A DNA stretch of 64,000 nt from Myxococcales bacterium. Lineage in GTDB: Bacteria > Myxococcota_A > Bradymonadia > UBA7976 > UBA1532. The notes below the pieces were generated by a model, which saw nothing but the letters and a program-made list of their open reading frames with translations, was not told where the DNA came from and ran no database searches. The stretch spans positions 62,001 to 126,000 of the forward strand of contig JACKDP010000003.1 in assembly GCA_020633435.1 (NCBI GenBank). The letters run 5' to 3'. The position numbers were made by a program, and so were the translations under genes. Below are positions 16,514-26,035 of this stretch, piece after piece (the stretch's first letter is position 1; each line of letters starts with the position of its first letter).

Positions 16514-18606
16514 CCCTCGGTGGCCTCTTCGGCGGCCACGTCGGCGGCGATGCGCCGATCGAGGAGCTCGGCCAGATCGAGCACCTGGACCTCGTCCTCC
16601 TTGCTGCGGGCCTTCACGCCGTCCTCGACCATGGTCATGCAGAAGTTGCAGGCCACGGCGATGACGTCGGGCTTCTTGGCCAGCAGCTCATCCGTCCGCA
16701 CGTAGTTCATGCGGGTGCCGATGTCCATCTCCATCCACATCTGGCCGCCGCCGGCGCCGCAGCACAGGCCGCGCTGGCGCGCGCGATCCGCCTCGATGCG
16801 CTTCACCTTCGGCATCGCGTCGATGATGTCGCGCTGGGGGTCGTAGATCTCGTTGTACCGGCCCAGGTAGCAGGAGTCGTGGTAGATGATGGTCTGCTCG
16901 CCCTGGTCCTGATCGAGCTTCAGCTTCCCCTCGCTCATGAGCTTCGCCAGCAGCTCCGAGTGGTGGATGACCTCGTACTGCCCGCCGAACTGGCCGTACT
17001 CGTTCTTGAGCGTGTTGAAGCAGTGGGGGCAGTGGGTGACGATCTTCTTCACGCCGCTGCTGTTGAGCGTCTCGACGTTCTGGGTCGCCAGGTTCTGGAA
17101 CAGGTACTCATCGCCCAGGCGGCGCGCCGAGTCGCCGGTGCAGCTCTCGTCGTTGCCCAGGATGGCGAAGTCGACGCCGGCCTTCTTCATGAGGCGCGAG
17201 ACCGACTTCGTGACCTTCTGGGCGCGGTTGTCGAAGGCCCCGGCGCAGCCCACCCAGTACAGGTACTCGGCCGGCTTCTCGGCGTCCCACAGCGGAATGT
17301 CGAGGCCATCCGCCCACTTGACGCGATCGCGCTTGTTCATGCCCCAGGGGTTGCCGCGGCGATCCATCTTCTTGAGGGCGCCGTCGGCGCCGTGCCCCAC
17401 CGAGCCCTGGCCCATGGTCAGGTAGCGGCGCATGTCGACGATGGCGGGGATGTGCTCGTTGCCGACGGGGCAGACCTCCATGCAGGCGCGGCAGGTGGTG
17501 CACGACCAGAGCACGTCGGGATCGATGATGCCCTTGTTGTCGGGGGTGGTCAGCAGCACCGCCCCGTCCTCGGCCAGGTCGAACTTCTCGCCCCGCTTCT
17601 TCCAGCGGTCCTCCATGTGGTGCTTCAGGTCGACGATGATGTGCATCGGCTTGAGGGGCTTGCCGCTCAGCGCCGCCGGGCAGTTGTCGGTGCAGCGGCC
17701 GCACTCGGTGCAGGCCAGGCCATCGAAGACCTGCTTCCAGGAGAGATCCTCCAGGTTGCGGGCGCCGAAGTACTCCGGGGCGTTCTCCTCGTCCTCGATG
17801 TTGATCTCCATCTTCCGCAGGGCGCCCTTGGGCTCCAGCGACATGAAGAAGATGTTGAGGGGGGCGCCGAACACATGGCTGTGCTTGGAGTAGGGGACGT
17901 AGTTGGTGAAGGCCAGCAGGTTGGCCAGGTGCAGCCACCAGGCGCCCTTGTAGATGAGGGCGACGGTCTCCGTCTCCAGGCCGCTGAACGCCGACGCGAA
18001 CAGGCCGCTGAACCAGATGTAGGGCTTCGCCTCGGCCATGCCGGGGGTCAGCGCCATCTGGGCGCCGGTCTGGATGGCCTCGAAGAACATCAGGCCGAAG
18101 ATGAAGGCCAGGGTGTAGAGGGCATCGCGGGTGAGGGGCAGGCGGGCCGGCTTGATGATGGTGCGGTTCACCAGGGCCATGCCCAGGCCGACGATGCACA
18201 GGAAGCGGAAGGTGTCGGCGAGGCCCTGGTAGGGGCCGTCGCTGCCCGGCAGGTGGAACGGCCCGCCCGGCTGGTTGCCCAGGATCACGTCGAACATGCG
18301 GAACGTGCCGTCGAGCACGAAGTTCGTCGTGTCCACGGACAGCACCACGAAGGCGCCGAAGATGAACATGTGCAGCACGCCGCTGTACGTGTAGCCGTTG
18401 CGCGGCAGCCGCTTCTGGCCGAGCACGTAGACCATCACGTTCTTGATGCGCTGGGGGATCTCGTCCCAGCGGATCTCGGGGCGCTTCGCCAGCTTGACCT
18501 GCTTGAAGCGCATCACGAAGGCGTTGATGACGCCGAACGTGGCCACGCCCATGAGCAGGGCGAATGCGATGACGCCCAGCCAGGACGCGATCGGGTGGTG
18601 GGCCAT
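16510..18606 (-). CDS. Membrane-bound heterodisulfide reductase/ETF:menaquinone-oxidoreductase-like Fe-S protein
   Basis: The product has 698 aa. The N-terminal 270 residues form five to six membrane helices of the nitrate-reductase-gamma (cytochrome b) type. Two 4Fe-4S sites follow, CTECGRCTDNCP and CTTCRACMEVCP. Two CCG (cysteine-rich) domains come next, seen as HCPHCFNTLKNEYG and DSCYLGRYNEIY with RGLCCGAGGGQMWME. This layout matches fused HdrDE-like oxidoreductases that pass electrons between electron-transfer flavoprotein and the quinone pool, usually in fatty acid or amino acid oxidation. No etfAB genes are adjacent, so the partner is inferred. GGGAGG precedes the ATG. Confidence 0.88.
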   Translation of the reverse strand: MAHHPIASWLGVIAFALLMGVATFGVINAFVMRFKQVKLAKRPEIRWDEIPQRIKNVMVYVLGQKRLPRNGYTYSGVLHMFIFGAFVVLSVDTTNFVLDGTFRMFDVILGNQPGGPFHLPGSDGPYQGLADTFRFLCIVGLGMALVNRTIIKPARLPLTRDALYTLAFIFGLMFFEAIQTGAQMALTPGMAEAKPYIWFSGLFASAFSGLETETVALIYKGAWWLHLANLLAFTNYVPYSKHSHVFGAPLNIFFMSLEPKGALRKMEINIEDEENAPEYFGARNLEDLSWKQVFDGLACTECGRCTDNCPAALSGKPLKPMHIIVDLKHHMEDRWKKRGEKFDLAEDGAVLLTTPDNKGIIDPDVLWSCTTCRACMEVCPVGNEHIPAIVDMRRYLTMGQGSVGHGADGALKKMDRRGNPWGMNKRDRVKWADGLDIPLWDAEKPAEYLYWVGCAGAFDNRAQKVTKSVSRLMKKAGVDFAILGNDESCTGDSARRLGDEYLFQNLATQNVETLNSSGVKKIVTHCPHCFNTLKNEYGQFGGQYEVIHHSELLAKLMSEGKLKLDQDQGEQTIIYHDSCYLGRYNEIYDPQRDIIDAMPKVKRIEADRARQRGLCCGAGGGQMWMEMDIGTRMNYVRTDELLAKKPDVIAVACNFCMTMVEDGVKARSKEDEVQVLDLAELLDRRIAADVAAEEATEG

Positions 18607-18799
18607 GGGGTCCTCCCTGGATGCGAGCGCCCGCTTTTACCACGCGCCCGCGGCGGCGGTCGACCTTGAGGTGCCTGGATGACGCGCCGCGTTGGCGGGC
18701 GGTCGCGGGGGGCGCGCGGGCCACGGCGCCGTCGACCGGAAATACTACCCTTTTCAACAGGTTGTGCGACGGTGCACCCCGGATGCCGGGAGGTCGTGG

Positions 18800-19882
18800 G
18801 TGAGGCAGGCGGGGGTGAGGCGGCGGACGTGGGCCGCGCTGGCGGTGCTCTGGTTCGCCCTCGTGGCCCTGGGCTGGGGCCTGTACGCCCGCCACCGCCT
18901 CGACGCCGCCGACCGCCGGGCGGCCGACCGGGCCCGCTGGCTCGCCGCCATCCGCGCCGTGGAGGCCCCGCCCGCGCCCCCGGCCGGGCCCCCGCCCGAC
19001 GACGATCTGGAGGCGCGCCTGATGGGCCATGTGACGGCCCTGGCCTACGAGCGCCACCGCCCCGCCGACCGGGCGCGCGCCCGCGGCTACCTGGCCCACC
19101 ACCTCCAGCGGCTCGGCTACCGCCCGGCCCTGCTGGCCTTCAAGGAGGGGGTGAACCTGGAGGTCGAGCGGTCCGGCCTCGACGCCGGCGCGGGGGCCAT
19201 CCTGGTGGGCGCCCACTACGACACCGTCTTCGCCTCCGAGGGCGCCGACGACAACGCGTCGGGGGTGGCGGCCGCCCTCGAGCTGGCCCGCCTGCTCCAG
19301 GCCCCCACCCCGCGCGCCCTGCGCGTCGTCTTCTTTGACGCCGAGGAGCAGGACTACGCCGGCAGCCGCGCCTACGCCCGCAGCGACGCCCGCGTCGCCG
19401 ACCTGCGCGGCGTCGTCGTCCTCGACATGATCGGGGTGACGTGCCGGACGCCCGGCTGCCAGCAGCACCCCCACGGCCTGCCGGTGCGCGCCCCCGACGT
19501 GGGCGACTACCTGGCCCTCATCGGCGACCTGGAGCACCTCGACCTGCTGCGCGCCTTCCACGCCGCGCCGGTGGGCCCCCGAGTCTTCGCGCTGCCGGTG
19601 CCGGCCAAGGGCATGCCCCTGCCCACGACCCGCCGCAGCGACCACGCGGCCTTCTGGGATCGGGGCGTCGGGGCCGTCCTCGTCACCGACACGGCCGAGC
19701 TGCGCAACCCCCGCTACCACCTGCCCGGCGACACGCCCGACACCCTCGATCCCGCCTTCCTCACCGGCAGCACCCGCCGCCTGGTGGGGGCGGTGGAGAT
19801 CCTGCTGGGGGCGAGCCCGTTGAAGCCGGCGCCCCCGGGCCCCAGACTCGTCTCACCCACGCCGACCGCGGAGCCTCCATGA
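18800..19882 (+). CDS. M28-family zinc aminopeptidase, membrane-anchored
   Basis: The product has 360 aa. I chose the GTG at 18800 because GGGAGG lies 6 bases upstream and it places an uncleaved signal anchor (LAVLWFALVALGWGLYA) at the N-terminus. The M28 ligands are in order: GAHYDT (His139), GADDNASG, FFDAEEQDYAGS (catalytic and metal Glu182/183), LDMIG (Asp209) and RYHLPGD (His307). These enzymes remove N-terminal amino acids from peptides using two zinc ions. The protein would face the periplasm. Its stop overlaps the next gene's start (ATGA). Confidence 0.9.
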   Translation: MRQAGVRRRTWAALAVLWFALVALGWGLYARHRLDAADRRAADRARWLAAIRAVEAPPAPPAGPPPDDDLEARLMGHVTALAYERHRPADRARARGYLAHHLQRLGYRPALLAFKEGVNLEVERSGLDAGAGAILVGAHYDTVFASEGADDNASGVAAALELARLLQAPTPRALRVVFFDAEEQDYAGSRAYARSDARVADLRGVVVLDMIGVTCRTPGCQQHPHGLPVRAPDVGDYLALIGDLEHLDLLRAFHAAPVGPRVFALPVPAKGMPLPTTRRSDHAAFWDRGVGAVLVTDTAELRNPRYHLPGDTPDTLDPAFLTGSTRRLVGAVEILLGASPLKPAPPGPRLVSPTPTAEPP

Positions 19883-20931
19883 GCCGACTGACCGCCACCC
19901 TCGCCGTGCTGCTCCTGGCCGCCCTGGGCCTGACCGTGTGGCTGCTGGTCGACCGCCAGGATCCGCCGCCCCTCAAGCCCGCCCGGCAGGACGCCGCCCC
20001 CGCCACCAGCGGCGCCGCGGCCCTCCCCGCCCCGCTGCCCGCCCTCGGCGGCGGCTTCGACGTGAGCGACGAGGCCCGCCGCCTCGCCCACGAGGCCACC
20101 CCCCGCGCCGTGGCCGGCCGGGCCGCCATGCGCACGGCCATGCAGGTCGCGGGGGAGCGCCGGGTGATCGTCGACGTCGCCGGCATCCGCGCCACCGCCC
20201 CCGGCCAGGCCGCCTACCGCTGCCTGCTCGTCCAGGCGAAGGACGAGATGGACCGCCTGCGCAGCCGCTCGGGCTTCGATCCCCTGGCCCAGGTGGACGA
20301 GATGGCCGTCATCGACGGCCTGCCCTTCGCCCGAGGCCGCTACGAGGGCGTCGACTGGGAGAAGATGCGCCCAGGCGACGGCGCCACCGCCGAGCCCCAT
20401 GGCGAGAAGGGCATGCTCTACCTGGACGGCGACCGCGGCGTGGCCGTGTGGGACGGCCAGATCCTCATCGGCGACGGCAACCGCGACCAGCTCGAGGCCG
20501 CCCTCGACCGCATCGAGGGGCGCATCCCGGCCGACCCCGACATCGAGCCCCTCGCGGGCACCTCGGGCCAGCTCAAGGCCGACGACCTCTTCGAGGTCCT
20601 GCCCATCGCCTACGACGTCGCCGAGCCCGTGCGCACCTACCTGGAGGAGCACGGCGGCCCGCTCACCTTCGCGGTGGCCGTCGCGGCCGATGGCGTCCGC
20701 GTCTCCGTCCACTTCCAGGGCGACGAGGAGCTGCAGTCCACCCTCGGCGCGGCGCTCGAAGCCGCCCGCGGCGGCGGCGTCGTCGAGGAGCTGCGCGAGC
20801 GCTTCGGCGACCTGCTCAAGAACATGGAAATCAAGAAGGAAAACGATGGGTTGCTGGTGCAGGTCTTCGCGCCCATGGCCGCCCTGCAGCAGCTCATGGG
20901 GCCCTGCGCGCTGGAGGGGGAGGAGCCCTAG
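19879..20931 (+). CDS. Hypothetical membrane-anchored protein
   Basis: The product has 350 aa. A single N-terminal helix (LAVLLLAALGLTVWLLV) anchors a Pro/Ala linker and an otherwise soluble domain of mixed alpha/beta character. There are regular charged helices and strands (FDPLAQVDEMAVIDG, GVAVWDGQILIGDG, ADGVRVSVHFQGDEE). It contains only two cysteines and no catalytic motif that I recognise. Coupling to the M28 peptidase gene by ATGA suggests a joint role in the periplasm, perhaps as inhibitor, chaperone or substrate-holding partner, but this is context only. It converges with and overlaps the next gene by 4 bases. Confidence 0.75.
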   Translation: MSRLTATLAVLLLAALGLTVWLLVDRQDPPPLKPARQDAAPATSGAAALPAPLPALGGGFDVSDEARRLAHEATPRAVAGRAAMRTAMQVAGERRVIVDVAGIRATAPGQAAYRCLLVQAKDEMDRLRSRSGFDPLAQVDEMAVIDGLPFARGRYEGVDWEKMRPGDGATAEPHGEKGMLYLDGDRGVAVWDGQILIGDGNRDQLEAALDRIEGRIPADPDIEPLAGTSGQLKADDLFEVLPIAYDVAEPVRTYLEEHGGPLTFAVAVAADGVRVSVHFQGDEELQSTLGAALEAARGGGVVEELRERFGDLLKNMEIKKENDGLLVQVFAPMAALQQLMGPCALEGEEP

Positions 20932-21830
20932 ACCAGCAGCCGCGCCAGGGCCCTGCCGGTGATGAGTTTACGGCCGAGGCGCGCGCGATCGATGCGCCAG
21001 GCGCCGTCGCCGCAGCGGATGAACGCCCGGCCGCCGCGGACGAACGGGGTGCCGGGGGCCAGCGCCTCGAACTTGTCGGCCGCCTCGGGCCGCCCGGCGT
21101 AGAGCACCAGCAGCTCGCCCCCGAGGCCCGTGAACGCCCCCGGCCACGGGGCGCTGGCCCGCACCAGGGCGTCCACCTGGACCGCCGACCGGCCCCAGTC
21201 CACCTCCAGATCGTCGCCGGGCACGAGCGGCGCCCACGTCACCGTCCCGGTCTGCGGGTGCAGCGGCAACGCCTCGCCGTCGACGAGGCGCCGGGCCACC
21301 GCCGCCAGGTGCTCGGCGGCCTCCCCCTCGATGCGATCGGCCAGGTGCCCCCCCGACTCGCGGGGGCCGATGGGCACGGGCACGCGCAGGAGGACATCCC
21401 CCTCGTCCAGGCCCGCGGTCAGGGCGTGCACGCAGATGGCCGTCTGCGCGTCGCCGGCCCGCACCGCCCAGTGCACCGGATCGGGCCCCCGCCAGCGGGG
21501 CAGATCGCTCGGGTGGGCGTTGATGCCCGGGGCCAGGGCCAGCACCGAGGGCGGGATGACGCGGGGGTAGAAGCCGGCCACGATGAGGTCGGGGGCCAGC
21601 GCCGCCAGCGCCGCGACCACGGCCGGATCCGCCAGGTCGGGCAGCAGGAAGCGGGGGACGCCGGCCAGCGCCGGCAGGAACCGCGCCCAGCCCGGCCCGC
21701 CCGTGCGCCCGTGCACCACCCCCACGGGCCGGAGGCCGCGGGCCAGCAAGGCGAGGCCCCCACGGGGGTCGCCGAAGTACAAGACCCGCTGCCCCTGGAC
21801 GGCGAGCGAACGCGCAGCCGCATCAGCCAT
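20928..21830 (-). CDS. Methionyl-tRNA formyltransferase-like protein
   Basis: The product has 300 aa. The catalytic triad of 10-formyl-THF transferases is present: Asn104 and His106 in GINAHPSDLPRWRGPDP, and Asp142 in TAGLDEGDVLL. The C-terminal Fmt-type region begins around TGTVTWAPLVPGDDL and includes DWGRSAVQVDALVRA. Fmt formylates the initiator methionyl-tRNA. No peptide deformylase gene is adjacent, and the N-terminal sequence is divergent (RVLYFGDPRGGLALL). A sugar or other amine formyltransferase is therefore a fair alternative. Confidence 0.75.
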   Translation of the reverse strand: MADAAARSLAVQGQRVLYFGDPRGGLALLARGLRPVGVVHGRTGGPGWARFLPALAGVPRFLLPDLADPAVVAALAALAPDLIVAGFYPRVIPPSVLALAPGINAHPSDLPRWRGPDPVHWAVRAGDAQTAICVHALTAGLDEGDVLLRVPVPIGPRESGGHLADRIEGEAAEHLAAVARRLVDGEALPLHPQTGTVTWAPLVPGDDLEVDWGRSAVQVDALVRASAPWPGAFTGLGGELLVLYAGRPEAADKFEALAPGTPFVRGGRAFIRCGDGAWRIDRARLGRKLITGRALARLLV

Positions 21831-21922
21831 GGCTTCCTCCGGTCGACGGTCGGCGATGTTGGCTTCGCGGTCGCCGCGGCGTAAAACAAAAAGGAACGAC
21901 GAGGCGGAACGGACCGGCGCGC

Positions 21923-24898
21923 GTGGCAGAGCTCGAGGTGGACAAGCAGCTGGAGGGCAAGCTCTTCCAGCTCCTCGAAGACGAGGCCCGGGTCCGGCTG
22001 GGGCAGCTCGTGCTGCTGCGGCGTCGCAGCCGGGCGACGGGCATCACGCTGCTGCACGCCGCCCTGAACGCCGGCCTCGTCGAGCCGCAGCTCGCCCGCG
22101 AGCTGGCCGCGGCCGCGGGCCTGCCCGGGCCCACCGCCTCCCCGGCCGACGCCACTGGCGACGCCCTCGAGGTCGAGTCCGTCGACCTGGAGCCGGTGAC
22201 GGCCGAGAAGCTCAGCCCGGCCGCCCCCGGCCGGCCCCTGCCCATCCTGCGGCCGCCGCCGTTGCCCCCGGGCGCCCGCCGGGTGGAGCCGCGCACGCCC
22301 ACGCCCCCGACGCCCAGCCGGCCCGCGGGCCCCCGGCGCACCCTCGACATCCTGCCGTCCCACGCCCGGCAGACGCTGGAGGAGATCTCCCCCGAGGACG
22401 AGACGGGGCCCTTCGACGTCATCGACGACGGCTACGACGACGAGGCCGATCCGCCCGTCTCGGTGCGCGACGCCGTGCGGCGGACGGAGCGCGATCCCCG
22501 CGCCGAGGTCGTCGACACCTCGTGGCGCGACACCGAGCCCCCGTCCATGGCGGGCAACGACGAGTCGGTGGACATCGCCCTGCCGCCCCTGGCCGACGCC
22601 TCCACCCGCTACGCCCTCGGCGCCGAGCTGGGCCGCGGCGGCATGGGGCAGGTCCTGGAGGCCGACGACCTCACCCTGGAGCGGCCCGTCGCGCTGAAAC
22701 TCCTTTTCGATCAAGACGATCCGGCCCTCTGCGCCCGCTTCGTGGACGAGGCCCGCGTCACCGGGCAGCTCCAGCACCCGAGCGTCCCGCCCGTCTACGA
22801 GCTGGGCCGGCTGGGGGACGGCCGCCTGTTCTTCGCGATGAAGCGCATCGAGGGACGCACCCTCCGCGACATCATCGAGGACCTTCGCGAGGGCGTGCCC
22901 GAGACGGTGAAGGCGTTCGGCCGCGTGCGCCTGCTGACCATCTTCGCGCGCATCTGCCGGACGATCGCCTACGCCCACAGCCGCGGCGTCATGCACCGGG
23001 ATCTCAAGCCCGACAACATGATGCTGGGCGAGTTCGGCGAGGTCACCGTCATGGACTGGGGCCTCGCCAAGCCCTTCGAGGCCCCCGAGCGGCCGTCGGG
23101 CGCCGTGCGCCGGGTCACCCGCGGCCGGTTCTCGACCCAGGCCGGCGACGTGACGGGCACCCCGCACTACATGGCCCCCGAGCAGGCCACGGGCGACGTC
23201 GAGGCCCTGGGCTCCCACACCGACGTCTACAGCCTCGGCGCCGTCCTCTACGAGCTCCTCACCCTGGAGCCCCCGTTCGACGGCCCCGACTCCCGCGCCA
23301 TCCGCAACCAGGTCGTCAACGAGCCGGTCATCCCGCCGGCCGCCCGCACGCCGGGCCGCCCCGTGCCGCCGGGCATCGAGGCCCTGTGCCTGGCCTGCCT
23401 CGCCAAGGATCCGGCCGACCGCCCCGCCTCCGCGGCCAGCATCGCCGACCAGGTGGAGGAGTTCCTGGAGGGCGAGCAGGACCGCGCCCGCAAGTCCGCC
23501 GAGCGCGAGCGCCTGGCCGCCGAGGGCCGCGCCGCCGCGGAGCGCTATCGCGCCGCCGAAGAGGAGCACCAGAAGCTGCGCACCCGCGCCGCCCTGCACC
23601 GCGCCCGCATGGCCCCCGGCACCCCCGACGCCCAGCGCCGCAAGCTCTGGGAGCTCGAGGATCAGGCCGACGCCGCCGGCCTCGCCGCCGCCCGCGCCCT
23701 GTCCGAGGCCCTGGCCGGCCACCACGCGGCCCTGGGCGTCGACGGCGATCACGCCCCCACGCGGCTGGCCCTGGCGGAGCTGTACTACGGCGCCTTCATC
23801 ACCGCCGAGCACGCCGACGACCGCCTGGGCATGGCGCACTACGAGAACCTGGTGAAGGCCTTCGACACCGATGGCCGCTTCACGGCGCTGCTGAAGGGCG
23901 ACGGCCAGCTCGAGATCGGGCGCCTGCCGGACGGCCTCAAGGCCACGCTCTACACCCTGCAGGAGGTGGATCGGGTCAGCCGCCCGGTGCGGCCCCAGGA
24001 GCTGCGCACGCCGGTGCGCCTCGATCCCATCCCCATGGGCAGCTACCTCATCGCGCTGTCGGGCCCGGGCCTCTCCCCGACACCCGTGCCGGTCTACGTC
24101 AGCCGCCGGGAGCGCGTCCGCCTGCGCCTGCGGCTCTTCCCCGACAACGTGGTCGGCGCCGGCTTCGTGCACGTGGCCGGCGGCCCCGCCCGGGTAGGCG
24201 GCGACGCGATGGCCCAGCTCGCCCGCCCCGCGGAAGTCGTTGAAGTGCAAGACTTCTTCCTCGCCCGCGAGGCCGTGACGGCGGGGGAGTACCTGGAGTT
24301 CCTGCTCGACGTGCTGGCGGCGAGCGGCCCCGCGGCGGTGCTCGCCCGGGTGCCCCGCGCCGGCCCCAAGGGCCCCCCGCTCTGGCCCACGGACGCCGAC
24401 GGCCGCCCCACGCTGCCGGCCATCGACGTCCTCGGCCACCGCTGGCACCCCGAGTGGCCCATCGTCTCGGTCAGCGCCCAGGACGCCGTGGCCTACTGCG
24501 CCTGGCTGAGCGAGCGCCGCAGCGAGCGCTACCGCCTGCCCACCGAGGTGGAGTGGGAGAAGGCGGCCCGCGGCGCCGACGGCCGGCTCTTCCCCTGGGG
24601 CAACCGCTGGGATCCCTCGTTCTGCCACATGGGCGTCAGCCGGGAGGGCCCCCCCGACCGCGATCCCGGCGAGGGCTTCCCGCTGGACGAGAGCCCGTAC
24701 GGCCTGCGCGGCATGGCCGGCGGCGCGAGCGAGTGGACGGCCTCCTGGCTCGACGAGTCCCAGGAGCGGCGCGTGGTGAAGGGCGGCCACTGGGCCGCCA
24801 GCCCGGTGGAGTGCCGGGCGGCCAGCCGCTTCGGCCACCTGGCCTGGCAGGTCCTGCCCACCCTGGGCTTCCGCGTCGCCCGCGACGCCCCCGGCTGA
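21923..24898 (+). CDS. Ser/Thr protein kinase fused to a formylglycine-enzyme (FGE-sulfatase)-like domain
   Basis: The product has 991 aa from a GTG start. The N-terminal 150 residues include a helical segment and a Pro-rich linker. The Hanks-type kinase spans about 230-510: Gly loop GRGGMG (237), VALKLL (Lys259), HRDLKPDN (His358-Asp360) and DWG in place of DFG (Asp378). A charged coiled-coil region follows to about 640, then a region with no clear motif. The FGE-like domain runs from about 745 to the end (EAVTAGEYLEFL, RLPTEVEWEKAARG, FPWGN, LGFRVARD). It has a single Cys near the FGE active-site position, so oxidase activity is doubtful. No transmembrane helix is seen, so it is a cytoplasmic signalling protein. 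Confidence 0.9.
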   Translation: MAELEVDKQLEGKLFQLLEDEARVRLGQLVLLRRRSRATGITLLHAALNAGLVEPQLARELAAAAGLPGPTASPADATGDALEVESVDLEPVTAEKLSPAAPGRPLPILRPPPLPPGARRVEPRTPTPPTPSRPAGPRRTLDILPSHARQTLEEISPEDETGPFDVIDDGYDDEADPPVSVRDAVRRTERDPRAEVVDTSWRDTEPPSMAGNDESVDIALPPLADASTRYALGAELGRGGMGQVLEADDLTLERPVALKLLFDQDDPALCARFVDEARVTGQLQHPSVPPVYELGRLGDGRLFFAMKRIEGRTLRDIIEDLREGVPETVKAFGRVRLLTIFARICRTIAYAHSRGVMHRDLKPDNMMLGEFGEVTVMDWGLAKPFEAPERPSGAVRRVTRGRFSTQAGDVTGTPHYMAPEQATGDVEALGSHTDVYSLGAVLYELLTLEPPFDGPDSRAIRNQVVNEPVIPPAARTPGRPVPPGIEALCLACLAKDPADRPASAASIADQVEEFLEGEQDRARKSAERERLAAEGRAAAERYRAAEEEHQKLRTRAALHRARMAPGTPDAQRRKLWELEDQADAAGLAAARALSEALAGHHAALGVDGDHAPTRLALAELYYGAFITAEHADDRLGMAHYENLVKAFDTDGRFTALLKGDGQLEIGRLPDGLKATLYTLQEVDRVSRPVRPQELRTPVRLDPIPMGSYLIALSGPGLSPTPVPVYVSRRERVRLRLRLFPDNVVGAGFVHVAGGPARVGGDAMAQLARPAEVVEVQDFFLAREAVTAGEYLEFLLDVLAASGPAAVLARVPRAGPKGPPLWPTDADGRPTLPAIDVLGHRWHPEWPIVSVSAQDAVAYCAWLSERRSERYRLPTEVEWEKAARGADGRLFPWGNRWDPSFCHMGVSREGPPDRDPGEGFPLDESPYGLRGMAGGASEWTASWLDESQERRVVKGGHWAASPVECRAASRFGHLAWQVLPTLGFRVARDAPG

Positions 24899-24926
24899 GG
24901 GCGAAACCTCTCATGAGATCAACGGC

Positions 24927-25985
24927 TTGACGGATCCCACCCAGCGCCGGGCCCGCCTGCGCGAGGTGGCGCTCCTCTACGGCCTCACCCTCCTCGCCTC
25001 CGGGGGGCTGACGGCGCTGCAAGGGAGCATCGGCTGGATCCGCGGCTACCTCACCACCATCGTCGCGGGCCTCTTCATCTTCCTGCCCCTCGAGATCCTG
25101 CAGCGGCGCGGCGAGGATCCCGCCGATCTGGGCATCCACGCCCGGCAGCCCGGCCGCGCGCTGCGCTGCTTCCTGCTGGTCTCGGTGGTCGTCTTCCCGC
25201 CCTACCTGCTGGTCTTCCACGGCTGGCAGACGTCCTGGCTGGAGCACCGCCTGGAGCCCGGGCAGGCCCGGTTCGACCGCTGGCCCTCGGAGCTGCAGGA
25301 CGCGCCGCGCCTGGCCCAGCCCGCCGAGGGCGACGTCTGGCTGCACACCCAGGAGAACCGCCTGTGGGTGCAGTGGCGCCTGCCCGCCGGGCAGCGCTTC
25401 GCCGTCGACGTCACCTCCCCCACCCCCCACGTCGTGCAGGGCTCCCACCTCATCACGGCGCAGCGGCCCGACGGGGTGCGGCTGGAGGGGGGCAGCGATG
25501 GCCGCGTCGCGGTGGACGTGCCCGGCGCGACGCTGAAGGTGGCCGTGGAGGCGGGGGGCGACGCCCTCCCCGCGGGCCGCCTGCGCCTGGGCACCGCCCT
25601 GGTGGCCGCCGGCGACGTGCCCTACCAGGCCCAGCGCTCGTGGTGGTGGCTCATCGAGCTCATCCTCGTGCAGCTGCTGCTCGTCGCCCTGCCCGAAGAG
25701 CTCTTCTACCGCGGCTACCTGCAGACGCGGCTCGACGGCCTGGTGGGCCGCGACCGGCGCGTGCTCGGCGTGCAGGTCAACCTGCACAGCCTGGTGCTCA
25801 CCAGCGCCCTGTTCGCCATCGGCCACATCGTGACCATCCCCCACCCGGCCCGCCTGGCCGTCTTCTTCCCCAGCCTGCTCTTCGGGTGGATGCGGCGCGC
25901 GACGGGCGGCATCGCCGCGCCCATCGCCTTCCACGCCGCCTGCAACCTGCTCGTCGACGTGGTGGCCCGCTTCTACGCCGGCTGA
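24927..25985 (+). CDS. CPBP-family (CAAX protease/bacteriocin-processing-like) membrane protein
   Basis: The product has 352 aa from a TTG start, the only in-frame start near the frame opening; this start is uncertain. N-terminal helices (LTLLASGGLTALQ, YLTTIVAGLFIFLPLEIL) precede a large soluble beta-rich insertion of about 130 residues. A C-terminal CPBP core follows, with the motifs PEELFYRGYLQTRL (EExxxR), FAIGHI and FHAACNLLVD. Members are intramembrane glutamic-type proteases or their inactive relatives. The soluble insertion between helices is larger than in typical members. It lies 28 bases after the kinase gene and may be co-transcribed. Confidence 0.85.
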   Translation: MTDPTQRRARLREVALLYGLTLLASGGLTALQGSIGWIRGYLTTIVAGLFIFLPLEILQRRGEDPADLGIHARQPGRALRCFLLVSVVVFPPYLLVFHGWQTSWLEHRLEPGQARFDRWPSELQDAPRLAQPAEGDVWLHTQENRLWVQWRLPAGQRFAVDVTSPTPHVVQGSHLITAQRPDGVRLEGGSDGRVAVDVPGATLKVAVEAGGDALPAGRLRLGTALVAAGDVPYQAQRSWWWLIELILVQLLLVALPEELFYRGYLQTRLDGLVGRDRRVLGVQVNLHSLVLTSALFAIGHIVTIPHPARLAVFFPSLLFGWMRRATGGIAAPIAFHAACNLLVDVVARFYAG

Positions 25986-26035
25986 ACCTGTTACCCTTCG
26001 GTATCAGCCCCCGCGCGGGTCCGCGGCGCGCCCGC

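Noticed and set aside
18607..18799. Promoter elements in the AT-richer patch near 18740-18760
   Set aside because: TAGTAT on the minus strand has no partner -35 at a suitable distance, so no promoter can be supported.
17108..19720. 870-codon minus-strand frame overlapping the Fe-S oxidoreductase
   Set aside because: An out-of-frame shadow of the oxidoreductase plus antisense of the M28 gene; no conserved motif.
21419..24838. 1139-codon minus-strand open frame opposite the kinase gene
   Set aside because: The translation is low complexity with no domain. The plus strand encodes a kinase with all catalytic motifs.
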